A stretch of 64,000 nucleotides of DNA from Erwinia tasmaniensis Et1/99 (GCF_000026185.1 NC_010694.1:3348001-3412000); one strand, 5' to 3'. Positions 32,851-42,746 are shown, counted from the stretch's first letter. The notes: generated from the letters alone by a model not told the origin. Program-made: numbers and translations.

Positions 32851-34404
32851 ATGGTCTTAGGTTCACACACTTCGCAGGTCACCGAACGGCATCCGGGTTA
32901 TCGCGCTGGCGATCCTCATGATTTCATCTTCAATGACCACCAGCTGCCTGCATGGGTTCAGCAGTCAGAACAGGTGCTGGCGCTGATAACGGAAACGGTG
33001 AAAGGCGTTGAAAAGCCCTTTAGCGGTATTCTTCCTCATGAGCTGGCCAGGGAATTCAGCGGCGTCAATCTCGACCAGCCGCTGGGGAGCAATGAAGCCG
33101 CGCTAGAGGAGCTGAAAAAGCTCTATCTGCGTGATGCCGTCTGGTTTCACCATCCCAAATACGTGGCGCATCTGAACTGTCCGGTCGTGCTCCCTTCCCT
33201 GTTGGCAGAACAGATTATGGCAACGGTCAACAGCTCGGTAGATACCTGGGATCAGAGCGCCGGCGGTACGTTGATTGAACAGAAGGTGATCGACTGGACG
33301 CTCGGTCGTATTGGTTTGCCCGCCGGGGCTGATGGCATCTTTACCAGCGGTGGTACGCAGTCCAACCTGATGGCAATGCTGCTGGCCCGTGACAGCTGGT
33401 GCGCGGCGCATCATCAAGGCCATATGATCAAACATCAGGGACTACCTCAGGATGCGGCGAAATGGCGCGTCTTTACCTCAAAGCTCAGCCACTTCAGCAT
33501 CCAGAAGTCGATGGCCATACTGGGCCTGGGCTACGATGCCGTTATCCCGGTCGACTTCGATGAGCATTACCGCATGGACGCAGCCTGCCTGGAGCAGGAA
33601 ATTCAGCGCTGCCATCAACAGGGTCTGATCCCGATAGCGGTCGTCGCCACCAGCGGCACCACGGATTTTGGCAGTATCGATCCGCTGGGGGCGATCTCCG
33701 ATTTGTGCAACCAGCACGGCATGTGGATGCACGTGGATGCCGCCTACGGCTGCGGGCTGCTGGTGTCGGAAAATCACCGCCAGCGCCTTGCCGGTATTGA
33801 AAAGGCGGATTCGGTTACCGTGGATTATCACAAGTCGTTCTTCCAGACCGTCAGCTGCGGGGCGTTCTTTGTACGCGACAAGCACAACCTGAGCCATGTC
33901 ACTCATCACGCCGATTATCTCAACCCGCTTAGCGCGCAGCAGGAAGGGACGCCTAACCTGGTCAATAAAAGTATCCAGACAACGCGGCGTTTTGACGCGC
34001 TAAAAATGTGGCTGACGCTGCGCATCTCCGGGCCAACGGCGCTGGGTAATGCCTTTGATGACATTCTGGCGCTGACGCAAACTACCCATCAGTTGCTGAA
34101 TGCTCATCCGACGATAGAAGTACTGCATGCGCCAGAACTGACCACCCAGATTTTCCGTTATGTGCCCCGCCCAGGCCTGAACGATGAGCAAATAGATGAC
34201 ATCAACGCCAATATCCGTAAAGCCGTGTTTCGATCCGGGAATGCGGTGATTGCCGGCACCAAAGTCAACGGTCGTCAGTATCTGAAATTCACCCTTTTGA
34301 ACCCCAACACCACCGTGGCTGATATTGAAGACGTGATTGCCCTGATTGTGCATTACGGCCGTGAACAGGCGTGCGGCCCGACGGTCACAACGGCTCATCT
34401 GTGA
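32851..34404 (+). CDS. dfoJ: PLP-dependent lysine decarboxylase of desferrioxamine biosynthesis
   Basis: A 517-residue group II pyridoxal-phosphate decarboxylase. Typical motifs are visible: TSGGTQSNLMAMLLAR, HVDAAYGCGLLV, and the PLP lysine in VTVDYHKSFFQ. It converts lysine to cadaverine, the first step of desferrioxamine E/B synthesis in the cytoplasm. Assignment as dfoJ rather than a general decarboxylase follows from the next two genes: a cadaverine hydroxylase and a fused acyltransferase/siderophore synthetase, spaced 9 nt and 1 nt. AAGGAAC precedes the ATG. Iron control is suggested by the upstream Fur-like site. Confidence 0.93.
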   Translation: MVLGSHTSQVTERHPGYRAGDPHDFIFNDHQLPAWVQQSEQVLALITETVKGVEKPFSGILPHELAREFSGVNLDQPLGSNEAALEELKKLYLRDAVWFHHPKYVAHLNCPVVLPSLLAEQIMATVNSSVDTWDQSAGGTLIEQKVIDWTLGRIGLPAGADGIFTSGGTQSNLMAMLLARDSWCAAHHQGHMIKHQGLPQDAAKWRVFTSKLSHFSIQKSMAILGLGYDAVIPVDFDEHYRMDAACLEQEIQRCHQQGLIPIAVVATSGTTDFGSIDPLGAISDLCNQHGMWMHVDAAYGCGLLVSENHRQRLAGIEKADSVTVDYHKSFFQTVSCGAFFVRDKHNLSHVTHHADYLNPLSAQQEGTPNLVNKSIQTTRRFDALKMWLTLRISGPTALGNAFDDILALTQTTHQLLNAHPTIEVLHAPELTTQIFRYVPRPGLNDEQIDDINANIRKAVFRSGNAVIAGTKVNGRQYLKFTLLNPNTTVADIEDVIALIVHYGREQACGPTVTTAHL

Positions 34405-34413
34405 GAACCCGCT

Positions 34414-35706
34414 ATGAATAACGACATCTATGATTTTATTGGTATTGGCATTGGTCCGTTTAATCTGGGCCTTGCCTGTCTGAGCGAACCGGTTGAAGGG
34501 CTGAACGGCGTTTTTCTCGATCAGAACCCCGGTTTCGACTGGCACACCGGCATGATGCTGGAAAGCGCACATTTACAAACGCCCTTTATGGCCGATTTAG
34601 TCACGCTGGCCGACCCGACCAGCCCCTACAGCCTGCTCAATTATATGAAGCAGAAGGGAAAACTGTACTCATTCTACATCCGTGAAGATTTTTTCCTGAT
34701 GCGCAAAGAGTACAACCAGTATTGCCAGTGGGCCGCTTCCCAACTCGGTAACCTGCGCTGGAATACCCGGGTAGAATACGTCAGCTACGACGACAGCCTG
34801 CAATGTTATCGCGTTCGCTCAACGGATACCGTTAGCGGAAAGCAGCAGGAATGGCTGGCGCATCATCTGATACTGGGCACCGGCCCCAGCGCCTGGAGCC
34901 CCGCCTGTAGCGAGCCACATCGCAAACATTTCGTTCATTCCAGCGAATATCTGGTTAACAAAGCGCAATTGCAGCAGAAACGCTCCATCACCGTGCTTGG
35001 CAGCGGTCAGAGCGCGGCTGAAATCTATTACGACCTGCTGACGGATATCGATCGCTGCGGCTATCAGCTGAACTGGGTCACCCGCGCTCCCCGTTTTTAC
35101 CCGCTTGAGTACACCAAACTGACGCTGGAAATGACCTCGCCAGAATGGATCGACTATTTCCACAGCCTGCCCGCGCCGAAGCGCGATGCGCTGAACGCGA
35201 GCCAGAAAAATCTCTATAAAGGGATTAACAGCAGCCTGATCAATGAGATTTACGATCTGATGTACGTTAAGCAGCTGGATGGAAAGCTCGACGTCAACCT
35301 CTTTACCCATTCGGAGCTGACCGATATGCGTTGGCTGCCGCAGGGTGAATTTGAGCTGATGCTACATCAGCAGGAACAGGACCACGCCTTTACGCGTCGA
35401 ACGGAGGGACTGGTGATGGCCACGGGCTATCAGTATCGTCCACCGATGTTTATTGAAGGTATCCAGCAGCGAATTCAGTGGGATGAAAAAGGCCGTTACG
35501 ACGTGCAGCGCAACTACAGCATCGATCGCCATAATCAGGTTTTTGTGCAAAATGCCGAACTGCATACGCACGGCTTTGTGACGCCCGATTTGGGCATGGC
35601 CTGCTACCGCAACTCTGTGTTACTGCGCGAAATAACGGGACGAGAGGTGTACCCCGTCGAACGACAGATCGCTTTCCAGACCTTCCCAGCACAATCGGAA
35701 ATCTGA
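34414..35706 (+). CDS. dfoA: Cadaverine N-hydroxylase (lysine/ornithine N-monooxygenase family)
   Basis: A 430-residue flavin monooxygenase of the IucD/SidA type. The FAD motif is GIGIGPFNLGLACL (about 9-22), the NADPH motif is VLGSGQSAAEIYYDL (about 195-209), and ATGYQYRPP is the C-terminal FAD-associated motif. It hydroxylates cadaverine at one nitrogen, using NADPH and oxygen, before acylation. Starts 9 nt after dfoJ and ends 1 nt before dfoC, an operon arrangement. Confidence 0.94.
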   Translation: MNNDIYDFIGIGIGPFNLGLACLSEPVEGLNGVFLDQNPGFDWHTGMMLESAHLQTPFMADLVTLADPTSPYSLLNYMKQKGKLYSFYIREDFFLMRKEYNQYCQWAASQLGNLRWNTRVEYVSYDDSLQCYRVRSTDTVSGKQQEWLAHHLILGTGPSAWSPACSEPHRKHFVHSSEYLVNKAQLQQKRSITVLGSGQSAAEIYYDLLTDIDRCGYQLNWVTRAPRFYPLEYTKLTLEMTSPEWIDYFHSLPAPKRDALNASQKNLYKGINSSLINEIYDLMYVKQLDGKLDVNLFTHSELTDMRWLPQGEFELMLHQQEQDHAFTRRTEGLVMATGYQYRPPMFIEGIQQRIQWDEKGRYDVQRNYSIDRHNQVFVQNAELHTHGFVTPDLGMACYRNSVLLREITGREVYPVERQIAFQTFPAQSEI

Positions 35707-35707
35707 T

Positions 35708-38062
35708 ATGCCAAACTCATCTCTTTACCGTACGGCCCGCCCGGCAGGCCAGTTCACTCTCCGCCCCATGCGCCAGGATGACGCCGCAGTCGTTCACCGC
35801 TGGGTCACCCAAGAGTATGCCCGTTTCTGGGGAATGCAGAACGACAGCCTTGAACAGGTCGCCACCTTTTATCAGCAACTGACGGCGGATAATGCCAACG
35901 CCGCACTGATTGGCTGCTGTAATGACCAGCCTGTGTTCCTGATGGAGTGTTATAAGGCCAGCGAGGATGACATCGGCAAGTTCTATGCCGCACGGCCGGA
36001 CGACTACGGCATGCATCTACTGATCGCGCCGGCCACAAAACCGGTGAAACAGTTCAGCTGGCAGGTTTTCTCCGTGGTCATGGACTTTATGTTCAGCCGG
36101 CCGGAAGTGAAGCGGGTGGTGGTTGAACCGGACCAACGTAATACAAAAATTCATCGACTGAACAAGCGCGCTGGCTTTCGCTACCAGCACACCATCGATA
36201 TGGGGCATAAAACCGCCTGGCTGGCCTTTTGCCAGCGTGAAGATTATCAACAGGCCTTACTGAAGGAATCGCTGAATATGAATGAGACCAATTTGCTGCT
36301 GACGGGTGCACATCTGAGCGGCGATCGCTGGGATCGGGCCAATCGCCTGCTGATCCGCAAAGCCATCGCCGAATTTGCGCATGAGATGATCGTAACGCCA
36401 GCTGAATTGGGCAACGGCCGCTGCTCGCTTGCCGTGCCGGGCACGGAGACTGAATACCAGTTTAGCGCCGCTCGCCTGGCGCTGGATCACTGGGAGATCG
36501 ACGCGGATTCGCTGGCCAAACATGAAAACGGTCATCCCCAGCCGCTGGACGCCTTACAATTTATCTCTGAATTCAATGAGGTCATCGGTATTCCACAGAC
36601 GCTGCTGGCGACCTATATGGAAGAGATCAGCAGCACGCTGTGCAGCAGCGTATTTAAGCTACAGAAGGATAACCCGGACAGCCAGGCGCTGGTGAACGCA
36701 GATTTTCAAACCGTTGAATCCTCAATGACCGAGGGCCACCCGTGCTTTGTGGCAAACAATGGTCGTATTGGCTTCGACGCCCGTGACTATCTGGCCTATG
36801 CGCCGGAGGCCGCCACGCCGGTTAACCTGATCTGGGTTGCCGTGCACCGGCGCAATGCGCATTTCTCCAGCCTAAGCGATCTCCAGTACGAGCGCCTGAT
36901 GCGTGAAGAGCTGGGGCAGTCTACGGTTGAGCAGTTTACTGCGCAGCTGACAGAGAAAGGGCTTATCAGCGGCGATTACATTTTTATGCCGGTTCACCCC
37001 TGGCAGTGGCAGAACAAACTGCTGACGGTCTTTGCGGCGGATATCGCTAATAACGATATTGTCTGGCTCGGCGTCGGTGACGATAACTATCAGGCACAGC
37101 AGTCTATTCGCACCTTCTTCAACCGCAGCCATCCCGGTAAACGCTATGTTAAAACCGCGCTGTCGGTGCTGAATATGGGCTTTATGCGCGGTCTTTCTCC
37201 CTACTATATGGCGACCACACCGGCGATTAACGAATGGCTGCAAGAGCTGGTTGCCGGGGATGAGTGGCTACAGCGCTGCGACTTCCGCATTCTGCGCGAG
37301 GTGGCGGCGGTGGGTTACCATAACCGCCACTATGAAAAAGCTATCAAGGGTGATTCCGCTTACAAGAAAATGTTTGCCGCGCTGTGGCGTGACAATCCGG
37401 TTGCCGAGCTGAAGTCCGGCCAGCGCCTGATGACCATGGCCTCATTCCTGCACGTCGATCATCATCAGAAAGCCCTGCTGCCGGCGCTGATTGCCGACTC
37501 CGGGCTTGCCGCTGAAAAGTGGGTGGATCGCTATCTGACCTGTTACCTCAGCCCGCTGCTGCACTGCTTCTATCAGCACGACCTGGTGTTTATGCCGCAC
37601 GGTGAAAACCTGATCCTGCTGCTGGAGAACAACGTGCCGGTCAGCGTCTATATGAAAGACATCGGCGAAGAAATTGCGGTAATGAACCCGGATGCGGTGC
37701 TGCCGGAAAAAGTGCAGCGCCTGGCGGTGGACGTGCCGGAAAACCTCAAGCTGCTGTCGATCTTTACCGACGTCTTTGACTGCATTTTCCGCTTTATCAG
37801 CGCCATTCTGCACCAGTCCGGCACGCTGCCTGAAGAGCAGTTCTGGCAGGCGGTCACGCGCTGCGTGAAGGAATATCAGCAGGCTCATCCACATCTGGCC
37901 AGCAAGTTTTCCCGTTACGATATGTTCACGCCAGAGTTCACCCGCTCCTGCCTTAACCGCCTGCAATTGGCCAACAACCAGCAGATGATCAACCTGTCCG
38001 ATCCGGCTGAAAACCTGAAATTTGCAGGAACCCTGGTTAACCCGATCGCCCGCTGGCGCTAA
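35708..38062 (+). CDS. dfoC: Fused N-acyltransferase and NIS synthetase for desferrioxamine (DfoC)
   Basis: A 784-residue two-domain enzyme. Residues about 10-185 are a GNAT acyltransferase of the IucB/AlcB type (FTLRPMRQDDAAVVHRWVTQ, VVVEPDQRNTKIHRLNKRAG, FRYQHTIDMGHKTAWLAF). Residues about 195-784 are an IucA/IucC-type synthetase with MTEGHPCFVANNGRIGFD, HPWQWQNKL, RYVKTALSVLNMGFMRGLSP and FMPHGENLILLLENNVP. The first domain adds succinyl to hydroxycadaverine; the second joins and cyclises three units with ATP. In Streptomyces these are separate (DesC, DesD); the fusion is known in Erwinia amylovora. It ends before a bidirectional terminator facing foxR. Confidence 0.95.
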   Translation: MPNSSLYRTARPAGQFTLRPMRQDDAAVVHRWVTQEYARFWGMQNDSLEQVATFYQQLTADNANAALIGCCNDQPVFLMECYKASEDDIGKFYAARPDDYGMHLLIAPATKPVKQFSWQVFSVVMDFMFSRPEVKRVVVEPDQRNTKIHRLNKRAGFRYQHTIDMGHKTAWLAFCQREDYQQALLKESLNMNETNLLLTGAHLSGDRWDRANRLLIRKAIAEFAHEMIVTPAELGNGRCSLAVPGTETEYQFSAARLALDHWEIDADSLAKHENGHPQPLDALQFISEFNEVIGIPQTLLATYMEEISSTLCSSVFKLQKDNPDSQALVNADFQTVESSMTEGHPCFVANNGRIGFDARDYLAYAPEAATPVNLIWVAVHRRNAHFSSLSDLQYERLMREELGQSTVEQFTAQLTEKGLISGDYIFMPVHPWQWQNKLLTVFAADIANNDIVWLGVGDDNYQAQQSIRTFFNRSHPGKRYVKTALSVLNMGFMRGLSPYYMATTPAINEWLQELVAGDEWLQRCDFRILREVAAVGYHNRHYEKAIKGDSAYKKMFAALWRDNPVAELKSGQRLMTMASFLHVDHHQKALLPALIADSGLAAEKWVDRYLTCYLSPLLHCFYQHDLVFMPHGENLILLLENNVPVSVYMKDIGEEIAVMNPDAVLPEKVQRLAVDVPENLKLLSIFTDVFDCIFRFISAILHQSGTLPEEQFWQAVTRCVKEYQQAHPHLASKFSRYDMFTPEFTRSCLNRLQLANNQQMINLSDPAENLKFAGTLVNPIARWR

Positions 38063-38083
38063 CGCCCTCCTTCTTCAGGATAA

Positions 38084-38119
38084 AAAAAAGCACGACCGCT
38101 TAAACGCTCGTGCTTTTTT
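38084..38119. terminator. Bidirectional rho-independent terminator between dfoC and foxR
   Basis: AAAAAAGCACGA (38084-38095) and TCGTGCTTTTTT (38108-38119) form a 12-bp stem with A- and T-runs on either side and a 12-nt loop. It lies between convergent genes and can stop transcripts from both strands. Confidence 0.9.
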
Positions 38120-38137
38120 GCGCGTAGAAAGCGCGGG

Positions 38138-40255
38138 TTAGAAATCGTAACCGACGGTAGCCATCACCGTACGTTCAGCACCCCAGTAGCAGTACCCGGT
38201 GCCATAGCAGGCAGCAACGTAGTCACGGCCGGTCAGGTTATTGGCATTCACCTGCACAAAGGCCCCTTTCAGGCTGCTGTTCCATGCGCCCAGATCGGCG
38301 CGCACCGAAGCGTCCAGTAGCGTCACCGACGCCAGCCGCGTGGTGTTGGCATTATCCGCCCACTGCTTACCGATGTAACGCACCCCGGTCCCTACGCTAA
38401 GGCCATAGTCAAACTGGTATTTCGCCCAGACTGAGGCCATCGAGTTTGGCGTCACGTAAGGCGTATGGCCATCGTTACCGTCAATGGCATCCTTATAGCG
38501 CACGCGGTTCAGCGTGTAGTTCGCAATAGTGCTAAGCCGTGGCGTCAGCTGATTATGCGCTTCCAGCTCAATACCCTGTGAATGTACTTTTCCGGCAGGA
38601 TCATAATAAGAACCGACAACAACACGGTTACCGACATCTTTCTGCGTCAGATCGTAGACGGCGACGGAATACAGGTCTGAAGTGCCGACAGGCTGATATT
38701 TCACCCCGGCCTCGTACTGCTCAGAGGTGGTCGGTTTCAGCACATTGCCATCCTGTCCTGGAAGAGACTGCGGCGTAATCGCCTGGCTGTAGCTGGCATA
38801 AGGGGAAATACCGTTGTCAAACGCATACAGCAGGGCCGCGCGGCCGCCGATGTGATCGTCCTGACGACGGAATTTGGTCCCTGCATCAATGTTATCGGTC
38901 TGGGAAACGATGCGATCGTAGCGCCCGGAGAGATCCAGGTGCCATTTATCCCACGTCATTTCGTCCTGTAGATAAACCCCGGTCTGGTAGTAACGGCGCT
39001 GCGACCTTTCGAAGGTATAATTGCCATTATTGCCAACCGCCTGGCCGGTGAGGGCATTGAGCTGGCTGGCAATACCACTGGCATCACTCAGGTCGTTTTT
39101 GTACTGGTGATATTCGGCCCCCAGCACCACTTTGTGACCCACTTCAGCGGTGGCGAAATCGGCCTCCAGCTGGTTATCGATAGCAAAGGTATCCAGCGAC
39201 GATCGCGATCCTGAATAGTAACGATTCAACAGATCGGGGTTCTTTTTGTCCCAGCCAATCTGATACACCTGATCAAGATCGACGTTAGAGTGCGAATAGC
39301 TGGCGTTGGAGCGAACCGCCCAGGTCTCGTTAAAGCGATGGGAGAATTGAGCGCTATAAATTTGCTCCCGGCGCTTGAATTGATCCAGCGAGCTGTCGCC
39401 GTCATAAAAGCCGGTACTCAGCTTTCTGCCGTCGTGCGCGGTAATGCTGCCCTCACCCGGCACCGCACTGTGGTAACCGCCGGAAGGATCTTTTTGCAGG
39501 TAGGCTCGCAGCAGCAGTGACGTATCCTCGTCCGGCTGCCACAGCAGAGACGGGGAAATCGCGTATTTCTCTTCGCGGGTATGATCGTACTGGGTATCAC
39601 TGTTACGCGTAATACCCGTCAGGCGAAACGCCCATTGATCGTTAATCGCATTGGTATAATCAAACGCGGCACCGCTGGTGTTATTGCTGCCGCCCGTGAG
39701 GCGGAAATGGCCTTCCGGGGTAAACTGCGGACGTTTAGAGGTTTCCATTACCAGCCCACCCGGTACGGTCTGACCATACAAAGCGGACGAAGGGCCTTTG
39801 ATCACGTCGATCCGGTCGAGGAACCAGGGATCGACCTGCAACACATTGTAGCTGCCCGGATCGCTCATCAGGCGCAGGCCATCGAGGAATATGTTGTCGA
39901 CGTCACCGCCGTGGAACCCGCGCAGCGAAACCGTATCATAACGCGTGGCCGCGCCGGCGAAATTGGTGAAGGCTCCGGCGGTATAGTTCAGCGCCTGGTT
40001 GACGTCCATCGCCCCCTGATCTTCCATCTGCTGACGAGTGACCACGGAAATTGACTGCCCGGTCGTGATCAGCGGGCGATCCGTCTTGGTCGCGCCATTG
40101 CTGACCTTCGCCGTATAGCCTTCAGTCGGTGTGCTGGAGGTTTCTTCAGGTTTCGCGGTAACCACCAGCGTGTCTGCAGCATAGCTGATACCCGGCGTAG
40201 CAAGTGCTATGCCGCAGAGCAGCACAGAACGCTTGAGGCTGAAAGGCATTCTCAT
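38138..40255 (-). CDS. foxR: TonB-dependent ferrioxamine receptor
   Basis: A 705-residue outer-membrane receptor. The signal peptide ends SYAA, and the mature start ADTLVVTAKPEE is a TonB-box region. A plug domain (TTGQSISVVTRQQMEDQGAM, VSLRGFHGGDVDNIFLDGLR) is followed by a 22-stranded barrel ending ERTVMATVGYDF with terminal Phe. There is no N-terminal signalling domain. Convergence with dfoJAC identifies it as FoxR, the receptor that imports the iron-loaded product. The ATG at 40255 has AGGGA upstream and starts the signal peptide; the longer frame to 40393 runs over the promoter. A Fur-like site lies about 100 bp upstream. Confidence 0.93.
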   Translation of the reverse strand: MRMPFSLKRSVLLCGIALATPGISYAADTLVVTAKPEETSSTPTEGYTAKVSNGATKTDRPLITTGQSISVVTRQQMEDQGAMDVNQALNYTAGAFTNFAGAATRYDTVSLRGFHGGDVDNIFLDGLRLMSDPGSYNVLQVDPWFLDRIDVIKGPSSALYGQTVPGGLVMETSKRPQFTPEGHFRLTGGSNNTSGAAFDYTNAINDQWAFRLTGITRNSDTQYDHTREEKYAISPSLLWQPDEDTSLLLRAYLQKDPSGGYHSAVPGEGSITAHDGRKLSTGFYDGDSSLDQFKRREQIYSAQFSHRFNETWAVRSNASYSHSNVDLDQVYQIGWDKKNPDLLNRYYSGSRSSLDTFAIDNQLEADFATAEVGHKVVLGAEYHQYKNDLSDASGIASQLNALTGQAVGNNGNYTFERSQRRYYQTGVYLQDEMTWDKWHLDLSGRYDRIVSQTDNIDAGTKFRRQDDHIGGRAALLYAFDNGISPYASYSQAITPQSLPGQDGNVLKPTTSEQYEAGVKYQPVGTSDLYSVAVYDLTQKDVGNRVVVGSYYDPAGKVHSQGIELEAHNQLTPRLSTIANYTLNRVRYKDAIDGNDGHTPYVTPNSMASVWAKYQFDYGLSVGTGVRYIGKQWADNANTTRLASVTLLDASVRADLGAWNSSLKGAFVQVNANNLTGRDYVAACYGTGYCYWGAERTVMATVGYDF

Positions 40256-40353
40256 TTCAATTCCCTTACAAAAATTGGACTCGTTACTCTTGTTTCGCGG
40301 ATGGATCCAGAGCAGAAAGGCACGCGCAATCGGAATGTAACCAATTTCGCTAT

Positions 40354-40372
40354 GTAAATGAGAATTATTATC
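40354..40372 (-). promoter_or_regulatory. Fur-box-like site upstream of foxR
   Basis: On the minus strand GATAATAATTCTCATTTAC matches 14 of 19 positions of the Fur consensus. It lies about 100 nt upstream of the chosen foxR start and suits iron-dependent repression of the receptor. Confidence 0.68.
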
Positions 40373-40540
40373 TTTTTTTGTATCGTTTTTCAAGCGATAA
40401 GATTATTTATCTTAAATAATAATAGGGATGTAAAAACCAAGGGTAATCAGCGGTTTTCTGCATTCAGCGCCGACGTGAAGCCGGGAAAATAAAGGGGACG
40501 GTGGTTTTCACGCCTCGACACATGCGCCGTTTAGCCATAA

Positions 40541-40996
40541 TCAAAAGCGGAAAAGACCGGTATCTTTGACTTCAACGCCCGGACTCGCCTTTTTCACGGC
40601 GGCAAGGAAATCAAGGAAGTGACGATTAAAAAACGTCAGGTTATGAATCAGCCTTATCTCTTTTTCTGCCCCCTGTAGGCGGTAACGTACTGACCACACT
40701 CTTCGATTGTTTATTCTGGTGTTTTCCGGCCTGACTCTGACGATATCGAACAGTGCAACCTTAAGAATTTCCTTTTTTTTTCGTACCTGAATGAGAGATT
40801 CGTCATCGAAAAAATAATCGTCGCTGTAAATACCCAGGCTACTGAAGAAAAATGGCCTGGTGGATATTTTTTTCATGCCTTCATTTTCAAGATCGGACGC
40901 CTTATCGCCGCGACACCAATAATAAAGAAACCAGATCGTCAGGGGGGCCATCAAGATTGCCAGCAGATTTGAAAGCCAAGAGTGAGCTTCGTGCAT
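40541..40996 (-). CDS. Small membrane-anchored protein of unknown function
   Basis: A 151-residue protein not recognised. Residues about 9-28 form one hydrophobic helix (NLLAILMAPLTIWFLYYWC). The rest is soluble with alternating strand and charged residues (YFFDDESLIQVRKKKEILKV, RRVWSVRYRLQGAEKEIRLI) reminiscent of a PH-like sheet, but that is only an impression. It lies between foxR and fecI, is divergent from fecI, and may share the iron-responsive promoter region around 41100. Confidence 0.6.
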   Translation of the reverse strand: MHEAHSWLSNLLAILMAPLTIWFLYYWCRGDKASDLENEGMKKISTRPFFFSSLGIYSDDYFFDDESLIQVRKKKEILKVALFDIVRVRPENTRINNRRVWSVRYRLQGAEKEIRLIHNLTFFNRHFLDFLAAVKKASPGVEVKDTGLFRF

Positions 40997-41091
40997 TGCA
41001 AATCATTCCATTATTGATTAAGGATTTTAAGCCAATCATACCGGGCATGCCCGGCATCGGACAACGCTGGAAAGTGGCTCTCCAACCCAAT

Positions 41092-41110
41092 TGAAATGAA
41101 AACCATTATC
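41092..41110. promoter_or_regulatory. Fur-box-like site upstream of fecI
   Basis: TGAAATGAAAACCATTATC matches 14 of 19 positions of the Fur consensus and lies about 50 bp upstream of fecI. In E. coli, fecIR is repressed by Fur through a site in this position. It may also serve the divergent small gene. Confidence 0.68.
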
Positions 41111-41156
41111 ATTTATCCTCGGTTGGTAAATTTTCCGCCATAAAGTGTAACCTCCT

Positions 41157-41681
41157 ATGTCAACCAGTGTGATGCAGCCCCCTGTAGACAGCTTTTCCAC
41201 ACTCTACCAGACGCACCACCGCTGGCTGAAGTCATGGCTACAGCATAAGCTCGGCTCGACATCGGACGCGGAAGACCTGGCACAGGATACCTTTATGCGC
41301 GTGCTGCTTGGCGGCAGCGCCACGGAGATCCGTGAACCTAAATCGTTTCTCTGCACCCTGGCCCGGCGGGTGATGGTGGACTTCTGGCGCCGCAATGCGT
41401 TGGAGCAGGCGTGGAAAGACGTTCTGGAGAAGCTGCCGGAACAGCAGCTGCCGTCACCGGAAATACAGCACCTGCTGCTGGAAACCCTGCAACAGATTGA
41501 CGCCATGCTCAACGGGTTGGGTGACAAGGTACGCTGCGCCTTTTTACTCTCCCAGCTGGAGGGGCTGACCTACGCGCAGATAGCCGTGCAGCTGGGCGTG
41601 TCGGTGAGTTCGGTGAAAAAATATATGGCGAAAGCGACGGAACACTGCCTGCTGTTCCGTCTGCTGCAAGAGCTGGAATAA
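41157..41681 (+). CDS. fecI: ECF sigma factor for ferric citrate transport
   Basis: A 174-residue ECF sigma factor strongly resembling E. coli FecI throughout: LYQTHHRWLKSWLQHKLGS, DAEDLAQDTFMRVLL (region 2), FLCTLARRVMVDFWRRNALE, and region 4 LLSQLEGLTYAQIAVQLGVS, then SVKKYMAKATEHCLLFRLL. It directs transcription of fecABCDE when FecR signals citrate binding by FecA. It overlaps fecR by 1 nt (TAATG). A Fur-like box lies upstream. Confidence 0.96.
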   Translation: MSTSVMQPPVDSFSTLYQTHHRWLKSWLQHKLGSTSDAEDLAQDTFMRVLLGGSATEIREPKSFLCTLARRVMVDFWRRNALEQAWKDVLEKLPEQQLPSPEIQHLLLETLQQIDAMLNGLGDKVRCAFLLSQLEGLTYAQIAVQLGVSVSSVKKYMAKATEHCLLFRLLQELE

Positions 41682-42652
41682 TGAGCGCCAGGATCACTGA
41701 ACAGCAGCGTCAGGCGCTGAAAATGGCGGCCAGCTGGTTTGCCACCCTGTGCGCCGGTGACGCCACGTCACAGCAGCATGCCCGCTGGCAGCAGTGGCAT
41801 CAGCAGCATGAAGTGCATCGCTGGGCCTGGCAGCGGGTAGAATCTCTGCAAAGCCAGCTGCAAAAAATGCCGGAAGATATAGGTTACCGCGCATTGAATC
41901 AGGCGCATCTGCACGCTCAGCAGACCCGGCGGCGTGTGCTGAAAAGCATGCTGCTACTGCTGGGCGTCGGCGGCAGCTGGCAGCTGTGGCGTTCCCCAAC
42001 CGCGGTTGGCCTGCGCGCTGACTATCACACCACGACCGGTGAAACGCTGCGCCTGACGCTACAGGACGGGTCAACGCTGATGCTCAACACCGCCAGCGCC
42101 GTGCAGGTGAGTTACAGCAACAGCCAGCGGCTGATCCGTTTAATGCAGGGCGAAATTGCCATTACCACCGCCCCCGATGCACAGGCCCGGCCATTTCTGG
42201 TCGCCACCGGCCAGGGCATGCTGCGCGCGCTGGGTACCGAGTTTAGCGTGCGTCAGTGGGAAGAAATGAGCGGGCTGGCGGTGCAACAGCACGCGGTGGA
42301 AGTGACGTTAAACGACCGCCCCAGCGAACCATACAGGGTGGATCAGGGGCAGATGCTGCGCTTTAGCCAGCATCATTTCGAACCGGTAAAGCCGCTGAAT
42401 GACACCAGCTTTAGCTGGACCCAGGGGGTACTGAGCGTCAGCAACCGTCGGCTGGCCGAGGTACTCGACGAGGTGGGCCGCTATCGTCCCGGACGGTTGG
42501 ATTGTGCTGATGATGCGGCTGACCTGCGCGTTAGCGGAACCTGGCCGTTGCAGGATACCGACCGCCTGCTGGCGGTTTTAGCCCAGACGTTACCTATCCA
42601 AATCCACACCTTTAGTCGTTACTGGGTTCGCGTCAGCAAAAAAAATAAATAA
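41681..42652 (+). CDS. fecR: FecR anti-sigma/sigma regulator protein
   Basis: A 323-residue inner-membrane regulator. The N-terminal cytoplasmic part (about 1-80) binds FecI and has the FecR opening with conserved Trp residues (AASWFATLCAGDATSQQHARWQQWHQQHEVHRWAWQRVES). One transmembrane helix lies around 88-105 (LKSMLLLLGVGGSWQLW). The periplasmic FecR domain follows (YHTTTGETLRLTLQDGSTLMLNTAS) and the C-terminal LAEVLDEVGRYRPG interacts with the FecA signalling domain. Translation is coupled to fecI. Confidence 0.95.
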   Translation: MSARITEQQRQALKMAASWFATLCAGDATSQQHARWQQWHQQHEVHRWAWQRVESLQSQLQKMPEDIGYRALNQAHLHAQQTRRRVLKSMLLLLGVGGSWQLWRSPTAVGLRADYHTTTGETLRLTLQDGSTLMLNTASAVQVSYSNSQRLIRLMQGEIAITTAPDAQARPFLVATGQGMLRALGTEFSVRQWEEMSGLAVQQHAVEVTLNDRPSEPYRVDQGQMLRFSQHHFEPVKPLNDTSFSWTQGVLSVSNRRLAEVLDEVGRYRPGRLDCADDAADLRVSGTWPLQDTDRLLAVLAQTLPIQIHTFSRYWVRVSKKNK

Positions 42653-42674
42653 AAATGATAAAAGTTCTCATTGC

Positions 42675-42704
42675 GATTATCCCTTTTCACCTCCTCATTC
42701 GACT
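42675..42704 (+). promoter_or_regulatory. FecI-dependent promoter of fecABCDE (candidate)
   Basis: GATTATCCC (from 42675) and TCATTCGACT (42695-42704), with a pyrimidine-rich spacer, resemble the E. coli fecA promoter as I recall it. The position, 40-70 nt before fecA, is right for a FecI-controlled operon promoter. The match is made from memory. Confidence 0.6.
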
Positions 42705-42746
42705 TCTTAGACAGAGAACATAAACATCCTGTAAATGGAGATCGTC